Below, one piece after another: positions 1-5,712 of a stretch of 6,754 nt of DNA. The first letter of the stretch is position 1, and every line of letters starts with the position of its first letter. The DNA is from Pseudomonadota bacterium (lineage in GTDB: Bacteria; Bdellovibrionota_B; Oligoflexia; Silvanigrellales; Silvanigrellaceae). Both the position numbers and the translations under genes were made by a program. The notes beneath the pieces are model-generated. The model did not search any database. It saw only the letters and a list, made by a program, of their open reading frames with translations, and had not been told where the DNA came from. The stretch lies in contig JAIXXU010000222.1 in the NCBI GenBank assembly GCA_027490595.1, positions 1 to 6,754 on the forward strand. The letters are read 5' to 3'.

Positions 1-69
1 CGAGGCCTGTTTTACAGAAAAAAGAAAGGAATCGATACTTATACTTAATTTTGGGAACAACGTTTTCAT
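1..69 (-). CDS. Possible 5' end of a divergent gene, cut by the left edge
   Basis: Reading the minus strand from an ATG at 69-67, 23 codons stay open to the window edge, giving MKTLFPKLSISIDSFLFSVK then QAS. An AGGA Shine-Dalgarno-like sequence lies 5 nt upstream of this ATG (minus strand 78-75). The N-terminus is basic and then hydrophobic, but it is too short to assign a signal peptide or a family. The plus strand of the same stretch has stop codons in all three frames (46-48, 69-71, 80-82), so an alternative is the 3' tail of a plus-strand gene ending at one of them. I prefer the divergent start because of its ribosome binding site. Function is not recognisable. The call rests on one short open frame and is weak. 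Confidence 0.35.
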   Translation of the reverse strand, partial: MKTLFPKLSISIDSFLFSVKQAS

Positions 70-136
70 AGAAGTCCTGTAATGGAAGATGAACATTGGT
101 TATCTCACTCCCAGAAGAGAGAAGAAGCACCTTATG

Positions 137-164
137 TGGACAGACAGCAAGGCCATACTATACT
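137..164 (+). promoter_or_regulatory. Predicted sigma70 promoter of uvrC
   Basis: TGGACA at 137-142 and TATACT at 159-164 are separated by 16 bp. Each hexamer differs from consensus at one base. Transcription would begin near 171, leaving a leader of about 54 nt before the ATG at 225. This placement excludes translation from the upstream in-frame TTG at 96, which would lie before the transcript start. Confidence 0.6.
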
Positions 165-224
165 AGGGTTATCAGAAGCTCCAGCGCAGATTTCGTATTT
201 TTTCCTTCTAAACAGAGAAACAAA

Positions 225-2087
225 ATGGCTCCAAACAAAATAGAAGACCTTGAAAGACTCAGAAACTTACGAACCTTAGTGAGCTCCGCCCCCGAAGAAC
301 CTGGAGTTTATATTCACAAAAATGAAAAGGCTGAGGTTTTGTATGTAGGAAAGGCAAAAAATCTAAAAAATCGATTAAAAAGTTATTTCTCATCCATAGA
401 AAAACATACACCCAAAACTAAAGCACTAGTAGATAAAATATATTCTTTTGAAACAATAGTAACAACAAATGAATATGAATCTTTACTGCTTGAGAACAAT
501 TTAATCAAACACAATAAGCCCCCCTACAATATTCTTTTAAGGGATGACAAAACATACCCTTACTTAAAAATTGACAAAAAAGCTCCCTGGCCAAAAATTG
601 TATTAACACGTAAAAGAAAAAAAGACGGCGCTATTTATTACGGCCCTTACACAACACCAGGACAAATTCATCAAATCCTAAATGTTATTCATCGATTTTT
701 TCCCTTGGTCAAATGTACATCTACAATTTTTAAAACGGTAACAAGACCATGTAATTATTACGACATAAAAAAATGTTTAGGTCCTTGTAAATTACCTGTT
801 GATAAAAATGTATATAACAAAATTCTTGAGCAGGTTGAAAATATTTTAGACGGACATACAAAGGAAACTATAAAAAAAATTAAATTAGAAATAGAAATTG
901 CAAGCGAAAAATTAGAATTTGAGAATGCAGCTGTATTGCGAGATCAATATCAAGCTCTTTTAAAATTGGAAAAAAATCAAACAATTACATCACTAGACAT
1001 ACCTTTAGATGTTGATTTTTTATGCTGCACTTTTAATGAAAATTTATTTGTTTTTTTTGTCACAAACATTCGCAAAGGAAAAATGGTGGGGGGAGACTCA
1101 TTTATCATTCAAAACCCCTTGGTTAGTGAGATAAACTGCAATCCTTTAGAAAAAATACTCCCCGTATTTTGTAACTTTATTTGTTTATATTATGAAAAAA
1201 AAGAGATCCCAGAATTTATTTATGCACCGGCACTCAAAAAATTTTTTAATTATCCTGAAATCAAAAATTTAAACAAATACTTAAATGAAAAACATCATTC
1301 AGAAGCGGAAAAATTTCTGGAAACCGATTCTACTCATTTCTATGAAAAAATTAAGAAATTATTTCATCTTACCAATTTTCGTGAGTACAGAAAACATCTT
1401 GATGACATAACTTTCATGGCACAAAAAAATTCCGAAAATAAATTTTCTGAGTTTATCAAAATCAATGAAAAATCTAACCTAGCGCTTGATGAGATAAAAC
1501 ATATCTTAAATTTAAGTTCCATTCCTCTGCACATAGAATGTTTTGATATTTCTACCTTTCAAGGTGCTCAAACTGTAGCTTCACAGGTTGTTTTCAAAGA
1601 TGGACAACCACACAAATCTAGCTATAGAAAATATATCATCAAGGAAACCGTTGGCCACTCTGATGATTTTGCGAGCCTTAGAGAAGTCATGCGCAGAAGA
1701 TTTAAAACGATAGATAATCTTCCGGACCTTGTCATCATCGACGGAGGAACCCCACAAATACGCGAAGTAGGTTGGACGCTTAAATCACTTGGGATGGATC
1801 ATATCTTCATTGTCGGACTAGCAAAATCCAGGGTAAAAAATCATTTTTCACAAAGTCATATTGAAAGCTCTCAAGAGAGATTGATTATTCCAAGAAGAAC
1901 TCCCTCTGGAGAACTTATCCCGCAAGAGGAAGGAAGTATGATTATTTTAAAAGAAGGTTCTGCCTCTTTTCGTCTATTGACCCAAATACGTGATGAAGCC
2001 CATAGATTTGCAATTACATTTCATAGGCAAAAAAGAGACAAGCAAACGATGATGTCCTCCAATAAAATTTCAACAAAAATAAAGTAA
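225..2087 (+). CDS. uvrC: UvrABC excinuclease subunit C, lacking the C-terminal HhH domain
   Basis: UvrC makes the 3' and 5' incisions around a lesion bound by UvrB in nucleotide excision repair. This 620-residue protein has an N-terminal GIY-YIG nuclease with Y29, Y40, K43, R50, Y54 and E90. Next come four cysteines C164, C176, C184 and C188, spaced as in the Fe-S site of E. coli UvrC, and a UvrB-binding UVR helix at about 215-250. The RNase H-like endonuclease domain shows D441 (FDIS), the DDF at 480-482, D506 (IIDGG) and H593 (RDEAHRF). The protein then stops after a short Lys/Ser-rich tail 27 residues past H593, where most UvrCs carry about 50 residues of paired helix-hairpin-helix. The ATG at 225 is chosen because it starts near the first family-like residues and lies downstream of the promoter; the open frame reaches back to a TTG at 96. 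Its ribosome binding site is weak (AGAGA). Confidence 0.95.
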   Translation: MAPNKIEDLERLRNLRTLVSSAPEEPGVYIHKNEKAEVLYVGKAKNLKNRLKSYFSSIEKHTPKTKALVDKIYSFETIVTTNEYESLLLENNLIKHNKPPYNILLRDDKTYPYLKIDKKAPWPKIVLTRKRKKDGAIYYGPYTTPGQIHQILNVIHRFFPLVKCTSTIFKTVTRPCNYYDIKKCLGPCKLPVDKNVYNKILEQVENILDGHTKETIKKIKLEIEIASEKLEFENAAVLRDQYQALLKLEKNQTITSLDIPLDVDFLCCTFNENLFVFFVTNIRKGKMVGGDSFIIQNPLVSEINCNPLEKILPVFCNFICLYYEKKEIPEFIYAPALKKFFNYPEIKNLNKYLNEKHHSEAEKFLETDSTHFYEKIKKLFHLTNFREYRKHLDDITFMAQKNSENKFSEFIKINEKSNLALDEIKHILNLSSIPLHIECFDISTFQGAQTVASQVVFKDGQPHKSSYRKYIIKETVGHSDDFASLREVMRRRFKTIDNLPDLVIIDGGTPQIREVGWTLKSLGMDHIFIVGLAKSRVKNHFSQSHIESSQERLIIPRRTPSGELIPQEEGSMIILKEGSASFRLLTQIRDEAHRFAITFHRQKRDKQTMMSSNKISTKIK

Positions 2088-2432
2088 AAACTAGAGGTAT
2101 TGTTTGCGTTTTGTCATGCCCAGTCCTACTGCTAATTTCTGCCGTAAAACAAGCTCATTTTTTTATTCCAGCTTCGATTGCTTCCTGGGCACGAAGAAGC
2201 TGCTGGGTCAAATCTTATTGTTTGTTTTAAAAGACACTCTTGTTCATTGGCTTGATGAAACGTAAACTCGTTGCGACAAAACAAATATTGAGAGTTCATT
2301 GGAAAGCAAGGGGAAGAACCTATTATCAAAAATTAAAAGCCTTACTAAGCACATTGAAATTTATCACAAGAAATTGCTTGAACTTATTTATTTGCAAGGT
2401 GAAATAGCAGAGTCGATACTTGAAATAAATTA
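2088..2432. other. Spacer between uvrC and corA without a confident gene
   Basis: These 345 bases separate convergent uvrC and corA. No clear rho-independent terminator is visible. An imperfect inverted repeat with arms around 2168-2176 and 2192-2205 could form a stem but lacks a T tract. Short open stretches occur on both strands, none with a convincing start. A possible decayed minus-strand gene is listed separately. Confidence 0.6.
2098..2299 (-). pseudogene. Possible decayed small gene (frames broken)
   Basis: Read on the minus strand, protein-like segments follow each other in three different frames. The first runs from an ATG at 2299 (MNSQYLFCRNEFTFHQ, continuing to KQTIRF near 2215). 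The second is LTQQLLRAQEAIEAGIKK, ending in a TGA at 2157-2155. The third is ELVLRQKLAVGLGMTKR, at about 2155-2105. The second and third shifts meet at a run of A's, a typical indel site. No ribosome binding site precedes the ATG, and I recognise no family. It may equally be chance in non-coding DNA. The alternative is a 75-codon plus-strand frame from a TTG at 2299, whose last third is antisense to corA. Confidence 0.2.
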
Positions 2433-3365
2433 TCAATTTTTATTAAAATTATACCAGCCCTTTTTCTTAAACCAAAAATACAAAAAGACACTAATTAATA
2501 TCATAAATGCAATAACAGAAGGATAACCATATTTCCAATTTAACTCTGGTATTGTTGTAAAATTCATGCCATATATTCCAACAACAAAGGTAAGTGGCAT
2601 GAAAAAAACAGAAAAAATTGCCAAAGTACGCATAACTTCAGAAGTTCTATAAGATGCTATTGAAATATGCAATGACACAATATTTTGTGCAGTGAATTCT
2701 AATTCTTCAGCTAAGTATTTTAACCTATCTGAATTCTTTTTAATTGAATTTAATTTATCTTTGTATTCTGGAAGAATTTCATATAGAACTTGAATTAATG
2801 CATCACTTTGCCACAGGGTTCTCTTAACAACAGAAGTTGATCTCTTTATGTAATAAATATCATTAAAAATATCCACTGGTGATTTATTTGAAAATCTATT
2901 TTGTTCAATAGAATCAATTGATAAATCATTATTATGCAAAGGTGTTTCGAATGATAAAATAACTGTTTTAAATATTTTTAATAGAATATCATAGGTGCCA
3001 TTTTTTTTAAAAAAATCTTTATTTTTATAAATCGATTCTAAAAATTTATTCAAATAAGGCTCATCTACTCTATGAATTGAAATTAAAAATTCTTCACTTA
3101 CAAATAGTACAATTTTGTTTGTGAAAGCCTGCACGACTTCTCCATTTTTAGAGGACTCATCATAGGCTCTTAAAACAATAAAATAGTACCCATTTTCCTC
3201 TTGCAAATTTGGAAGATGATTTGGATTCAAGCATTTTAGGACCAAATCTTTATTGAGTGAATAATCAGTGGCAATTTTTTCTAATTCAGCTTCTGTAGGG
3301 GAAACTATGTCTACCCATTTGAAATTTGCTTCATATTCTATCTTGTCAGTATAATTTCTTACCAT
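2433..3365 (-). CDS. corA: CorA-family Mg2+/divalent cation channel
   Basis: This is an inner-membrane homopentameric channel family for Mg2+ (some members move Co2+, Ni2+ or Zn2+). The protein has 310 residues, the usual length. A soluble, mostly alpha/beta N-terminal domain (about 1-200) is followed by a long helix, and then by two membrane segments at about 246-265 and 281-299. The signature YGMNF (GMN at 266-268) closes the first segment and is followed by PELNWKYGYP in the periplasmic loop. A basic tail (FKKKGW) ends it, as in the family. The ATG at 3365 has AAGGA 10 nt upstream, a long spacing. Another ATG sits directly after that AAGGA, out of frame, and meets a stop after nine codons. 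The gene stands alone between two spacers. CorA and ZntB relatives share this fold, but the GMN motif with PEL favours CorA. Ion preference cannot be read from sequence. Confidence 0.93.
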   Translation of the reverse strand: MVRNYTDKIEYEANFKWVDIVSPTEAELEKIATDYSLNKDLVLKCLNPNHLPNLQEENGYYFIVLRAYDESSKNGEVVQAFTNKIVLFVSEEFLISIHRVDEPYLNKFLESIYKNKDFFKKNGTYDILLKIFKTVILSFETPLHNNDLSIDSIEQNRFSNKSPVDIFNDIYYIKRSTSVVKRTLWQSDALIQVLYEILPEYKDKLNSIKKNSDRLKYLAEELEFTAQNIVSLHISIASYRTSEVMRTLAIFSVFFMPLTFVVGIYGMNFTTIPELNWKYGYPSVIAFMILISVFLYFWFKKKGWYNFNKN

Positions 3366-3695
3366 GCGTTTTCATTCCTTTATAATATCCTTTGTCCAAT
3401 AGAACATTTAATCAAGTCCATTTGAGAATTGCAGCTATTAACACCTATACAAGTAAGCGCACTAATTTTTTAAGAGAATGCGGCCTCAATTTAATCCATT
3501 AATAGCATTGCATTTTTATTTTAAGATAATTACTTTAGATTCACACTTAAACCCCGTCAAATATCATATTAAATTCAAACAAAAAAATTTTTTTCTTTCA
3601 GAAACAATGTTTTTTAATTTGTTGATAGCTATTCAATTCAAAAGTGGGTTTTTTACCAGGGACGAACTAGAGTAAAAATACAAACTCATAAAAAT
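3366..3695. other. AT-rich spacer upstream of corA, no gene seen
   Basis: This stretch lies between the corA start and the promoter of the lipoprotein gene. A 65-codon open frame at 3478-3675 on the plus strand has no ribosome binding site and low-complexity AT-driven composition, so it is not called. The corA promoter must be in the right-hand part of this region reading leftward, but no good -35/-10 pair stands out. No terminator hairpin or repeat is evident. Confidence 0.55.
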
Positions 3696-3725
3696 TTGAC
3701 AATTTTAGAACTGTATATATATAAG
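3696..3725 (+). promoter_or_regulatory. Near-consensus promoter of the lipoprotein gene
   Basis: A perfect TTGACA at 3696-3701 is followed after 16 bp by TATATA (3718-3723), or after 18 bp by TATAAG (3720-3725), inside an alternating TA run. Transcription should begin around 3730-3733, about 68 nt before the ATG at 3799. This is the strongest sigma70-like signal on the plus strand of this window. Confidence 0.75.
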
Positions 3726-3734
3726 AATTTTCAG

Positions 3735-3770
3735 CTTGCGTAAGAGTCAATTTTTATTCATCTTGCGTAA
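3735..3770 (+). repeat. Two direct copies of CTTGCGTAA at the transcript start
   Basis: CTTGCGTAA occurs at 3735-3743 and again at 3762-3770, 27 bp start to start. Both lie between the predicted transcription start and the ribosome binding site of the lipoprotein gene. They could be operator half-sites or leader elements. With only two 9-bp copies, chance or an old local duplication cannot be excluded. Confidence 0.55.
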
Positions 3771-3798
3771 AAATAACAAACTATTCAAAGGAGCTTTC

Positions 3799-4179
3799 AT
3801 GAAAACGAAATATCTGGCCCCACTTTCCTTAATCATACTGGTAAATTCTTGTGTTACAGGACCACAACCTATTGCAAAGAACGTTGAGCTTGAACCAAGC
3901 AAAGGTGGCATTGTGATGATAGCGCCTTCAGAAGATGCCGTGGCACACCAACTGGGTGAAGCACTCATGAAACGCAATTGTGGAAATAAAACTTACCAGA
4001 TCGTAAAAGAAGGCGACACTAAAGTTGGAACAGCTCAAAAAGGCTCCACCCAACAGAAAGGGCAATCTGTAACAGGTTTCTTTACATCTGCATTAGGCGT
4101 GTCATCTAATGCAAATACAACGTCTGAGTCAGCTACAACAGACATTACTGAGTGGCGCATTAGCTACAAGTGTATCTAA
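3799..4179 (+). CDS. Small predicted lipoprotein, function unknown
   Basis: The protein has 126 residues. It opens with a type II signal peptide: basic MKTK, a hydrophobic core LAPLSLIILV and a lipobox VNSC with the lipidated cysteine at 18. This predicts export and attachment to the inner or outer membrane. The mature part has a compact segment (about 37-70, GGIVMIAPSEDAVAHQLGEA), a Gly/Ser/Thr/Gln-rich low-complexity stretch (about 78-115), and a short C-terminal strand-like end EWRISYKC. C61 and C125 could form a disulfide. The start at 3799 is fixed by AAGGAG at 3788-3793 with 5 nt spacing and by the signal peptide. The open frame extends back to a TTG at 3736, which covers the repeats and is not credible. 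I recognise no family. It converges on the VC0807-family gene with only 7 bp between stop codons. Confidence 0.85.
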   Translation: MKTKYLAPLSLIILVNSCVTGPQPIAKNVELEPSKGGIVMIAPSEDAVAHQLGEALMKRNCGNKTYQIVKEGDTKVGTAQKGSTQQKGQSVTGFFTSALGVSSNANTTSESATTDITEWRISYKCI

Positions 4180-4186
4180 ATAAATT

Positions 4187-4921
4187 CTAAGATTTTTCGT
4201 GAAAAAGCTCATCTAGACTAAGCCCAGTTAGTTTTTTCAAATGGTGAATAAACCACCAAAGACTCAAGGCAGTTAAAATCATTTTAGGAACAGCAATAAC
4301 GCCATAGGAAAGTCCTGTCATTTTTGCAAGCTCCAGGTTAAAAGCCTCTGTACCTGCAGGACTTACAATAATTTTTCTTGCAAGCACAAAGTTCATGCCA
4401 CCTGCAAAGAAAAAAGAAGCACCAAATAAAAGAGTGAGCTGCCAAAGCAATCTAGAAAACTCAGCCTGCGCTCCGTTATCTGCGAGTCTTTGCTCAAGTT
4501 TTGGTAAATTAAAAACACTCTCATTGTAAACAAAGTACGTTACGAGTGGCTTTCCCATAATAGCGGATAAAATAGTGTAAACACCCAGACTTGCAGGAAT
4601 AGCAGCCTCTTGTACAGCAAACCAAAATCCATCTAGATGATAATAAGCGAATAATCCTTTGATCAAAGCACCCATAAACCCAAGCATTGAAATAGGATTA
4701 ATTTGGTGCCGCTTCATATAGTCATAAATTGCATAAAGAGTTGGCCCCAAAAGAGCCAGCAGAAGGGCTGGGGTTGGGCCTAGTATGGAACTAAGTTTTG
4801 ATAGAGCAAAAATAGGAATGCCAACATTGAGAAGCAAAGACAAAAAAAGATTTTCTTTGCTTTTCTCTTTGTTGGAGGAAGCTTTTTCTGGTTGCGCAGA
4901 CTTGAACAAAAACAAAACCAA
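4187..4921 (-). CDS. VC0807-family multi-pass membrane protein
   Basis: This 244-residue protein matches the VC0807 family as I remember it: LLLNVGIPIFALSKLS near the N-terminus, then FWFAVQEAAIP (about 99-109), MNFVLAR (176-182) and SPAGTEAFN (187-195). About six membrane segments are visible (near 25-45, 50-66, 76-93, 103-122, 160-182 and 203-226), so it lies in the inner membrane. The biochemical role of the family is not established to my knowledge. There is no ATG at the N-terminus. The farthest-upstream start is a TTG directly after the rpsT TGA, in the same frame, with no Shine-Dalgarno. Internal TTG codons near residues 27-29 are an alternative that would remove a charged leader. The position behind rpsP-rpsT suggests co-transcription and translation by reinitiation. 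Family assignment is fairly sure, the start is not. Confidence 0.8.
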   Translation of the reverse strand: MVLFLFKSAQPEKASSNKEKSKENLFLSLLLNVGIPIFALSKLSSILGPTPALLLALLGPTLYAIYDYMKRHQINPISMLGFMGALIKGLFAYYHLDGFWFAVQEAAIPASLGVYTILSAIMGKPLVTYFVYNESVFNLPKLEQRLADNGAQAEFSRLLWQLTLLFGASFFFAGGMNFVLARKIIVSPAGTEAFNLELAKMTGLSYGVIAVPKMILTALSLWWFIHHLKKLTGLSLDELFHEKS

Positions 4922-5197
4922 TCAAGCTTGAGGATTGCGAGCTTTGTTCACAAAAGAAGCTAACCGACTAATGCGGCGAGCCATATTATTTTTATGAATA
5001 GCTCCTTTTTTTCTGGTCTTGGCAATCAAAGATTGCGCTTGACGCATGAAAAGATCAATTTGAGTAAAGTCTTTTTTTTCAACAGCTTCACGAACTTTGC
5101 GGATAGCTGTTTTCATTGTACTCATGTTAGAGCGATTGCGAAGACGACGTTTTTCGCTTTGGCGAGCACGTTTTTCGGCGGAAGGATGATTTGCCAT
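4922..5197 (-). CDS. rpsT: 30S ribosomal protein S20
   Basis: S20 binds 16S rRNA early in 30S assembly. The protein has 91 residues, close to the usual 85-90. It is strongly basic and helical, with the family's MANHPSAEKRARQSEKRRLRN start, then SNMSTMKTAIRKVREA and KTRKKGAIHKNNMARRISRL near the C-terminus. The ATG at 5197 has GGAG 7 nt upstream (minus strand TGGAGAAATCAT). It lies 39 bp downstream of rpsP on the same strand and is followed without a gap by the VC0807-family frame. No separate promoter or terminator is apparent in the 39-bp gap, so it is probably read from the rpsP promoter. In E. coli S20 regulates its own translation. Nothing here shows directly whether that holds. Confidence 0.97.
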   Translation of the reverse strand: MANHPSAEKRARQSEKRRLRNRSNMSTMKTAIRKVREAVEKKDFTQIDLFMRQAQSLIAKTRKKGAIHKNNMARRISRLASFVNKARNPQA

Positions 5198-5236
5198 ATG
5201 ATTTCTCCAGAAAGCTGAAATTTATTTGAATGCAAA

Positions 5237-5491
5237 TTAAAGAGCTGTAAGGTCGATTTTTTTAACCTTTAGCAAGTTTGCAAAAGAGTCTGAAGGTCGA
5301 GCACCCAGCTTATACCAGTGAGCAGCCCTTTGCGCATCAATTTCAATTAACGATAGCTCTGGCATGGGATCATAATGTCCGATTTGCTCAATAAACCTGC
5401 CGTTTCTGGCATTGCGAGAGTCGGTAACGACAATGTGGTAGAAGGGTGCGCCTTTTCTTCCAAGGCGTTTGAGTCTCATTTTTAAAGCCAT
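5237..5491 (-). CDS. rpsP: 30S ribosomal protein S16
   Basis: S16 is an rRNA-binding protein of the 30S body. It has 84 residues, the typical size, and carries the S16 signature near the N-terminus (MRLKRLGRKGAPFYHIVV, residues 5-22), then DSRNARNGRFIEQIGHYDP and RAAHWYKLGARPSD. The ATG at 5491 is chosen because GGGAG lies 7 nt upstream (minus strand 5503-5499). The open frame continues 46 codons further back, but that part is unlike S16 and covers the leader. A second in-frame ATG at residue 5 is possible but less well placed. It is the first gene of the rpsP-rpsT-membrane protein cluster. In many bacteria rpsP is followed by rimM, trmD and rplS instead, and those genes are absent here. Confidence 0.97.
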   Translation of the reverse strand: MALKMRLKRLGRKGAPFYHIVVTDSRNARNGRFIEQIGHYDPMPELSLIEIDAQRAAHWYKLGARPSDSFANLLKVKKIDLTAL

Positions 5492-5504
5492 ACTAGAACT
5501 CCCG

Positions 5505-5522
5505 AAACCGAAACAACGGTTT
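5505..5522 (-). promoter_or_regulatory. Hairpin next to the rpsP ribosome binding site
   Basis: On the minus strand AAACCG, a 6-nt loop TTGTTT and CGGTTT form a perfect 6-bp stem. It ends one base before the GGGAG that serves rpsP. A structure this close could tune ribosome access. It is too short and lacks a T tract for a terminator. Confidence 0.4.
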
Positions 5523-5573
5523 ATTAAGGCACTTGCTGCTTGTAAGCACAGGGTGCAACCAAAAAGCACTAAA

Positions 5574-5588
5574 GCCTGACATTCAGGC
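5574..5588 (-). promoter_or_regulatory. Perfect hairpin early in the rpsP leader
   Basis: GCCTGA and TCAGGC flank a 3-nt loop, a perfect 6-bp GC-rich stem. It lies within about 10 nt of the predicted transcript start. A T-rich stretch with GCTTTTTGG follows about 8 nt later on the minus strand. It might be an attenuator-like or protein-binding element, or simply stabilise the 5' end. Confidence 0.4.
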
Positions 5589-5600
5589 ACAAAGAGAAGA

Positions 5601-5629
5601 TATTTAAAACCGAATGAAGTCTCTGTCAA
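5601..5629 (-). promoter_or_regulatory. Predicted promoter of the rpsP-rpsT cluster
   Basis: On the minus strand a perfect TTGACA (5629-5624) is followed after 16 bp by TTAAAT (5607-5602), or after 17 bp by TAAATA. Transcription should begin near 5595, giving a leader of about 100 nt before the rpsP ATG. Confidence 0.65.
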
Positions 5630-5669
5630 GCAGTTTTTACAAAGACTGAACTATGAAACCCAAGGGTAT

Positions 5670-5695
5670 ATGTTAACATCCCGATGAAACATGTT
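5670..5695 (+). promoter_or_regulatory. Paired palindromes upstream of usp
   Basis: ATGTTAACAT (5670-5679) is a perfect 10-bp palindrome. AACATGTT (5688-5695), 8 bp beyond it, is a perfect 8-bp palindrome made of the same half-sites. The first half of one can also pair with the second (ATGTT with AACAT) to form a stem. They sit just upstream of the usp ribosome binding site, so they may be an operator or leader stem. No convincing -35/-10 pair for usp was found. Confidence 0.35.
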
Positions 5696-5712
5696 GAGAA
5701 GGAGGATTTACC

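Noticed and set aside
96..224. 43-codon N-terminal extension of uvrC from a TTG
   Set aside because: It lies mostly upstream of the predicted transcript start, is unlike UvrC N-termini and has no ribosome binding site.
2168..2205. Inverted repeat CCAGCTTCG / CGAAG...GCTGG as a uvrC terminator
   Set aside because: The arms pair imperfectly around a 15-nt loop, and no T tract follows on either side at the right place.
2299..2526. 75-codon plus-strand frame after uvrC
   Set aside because: It has a TTG start without a good ribosome binding site, and its last 94 bases are antisense to the conserved corA C-terminus. Lys/Ile/Leu-rich composition is expected in AT-rich DNA.
3478..3675. 65-codon plus-strand frame in the corA-lipoprotein spacer
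   Set aside because: It has no ribosome binding site, no recognisable motif and AT-driven composition.
3747..3977. Minus-strand frame opposite the lipoprotein
   Set aside because: It is antisense to a gene with a clear signal peptide, promoter and ribosome binding site.
4193..4206. TTTTT-CGTG-AAAAA inverted repeat between the convergent lipoprotein and VC0807 genes as a shared terminator
   Set aside because: The stem is only five A-T pairs, lies inside the membrane protein's 3' end and has no GC-rich base.
4994..5218. Plus-strand frame opposite rpsT
   Set aside because: It is a shadow of the well-conserved S20 gene.
5492..5629. 46-codon N-terminal extension of S16
   Set aside because: It would begin in the promoter and cover the leader hairpins. 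S16 normally starts at the MALKMRL region, which has GGGAG at the right distance.
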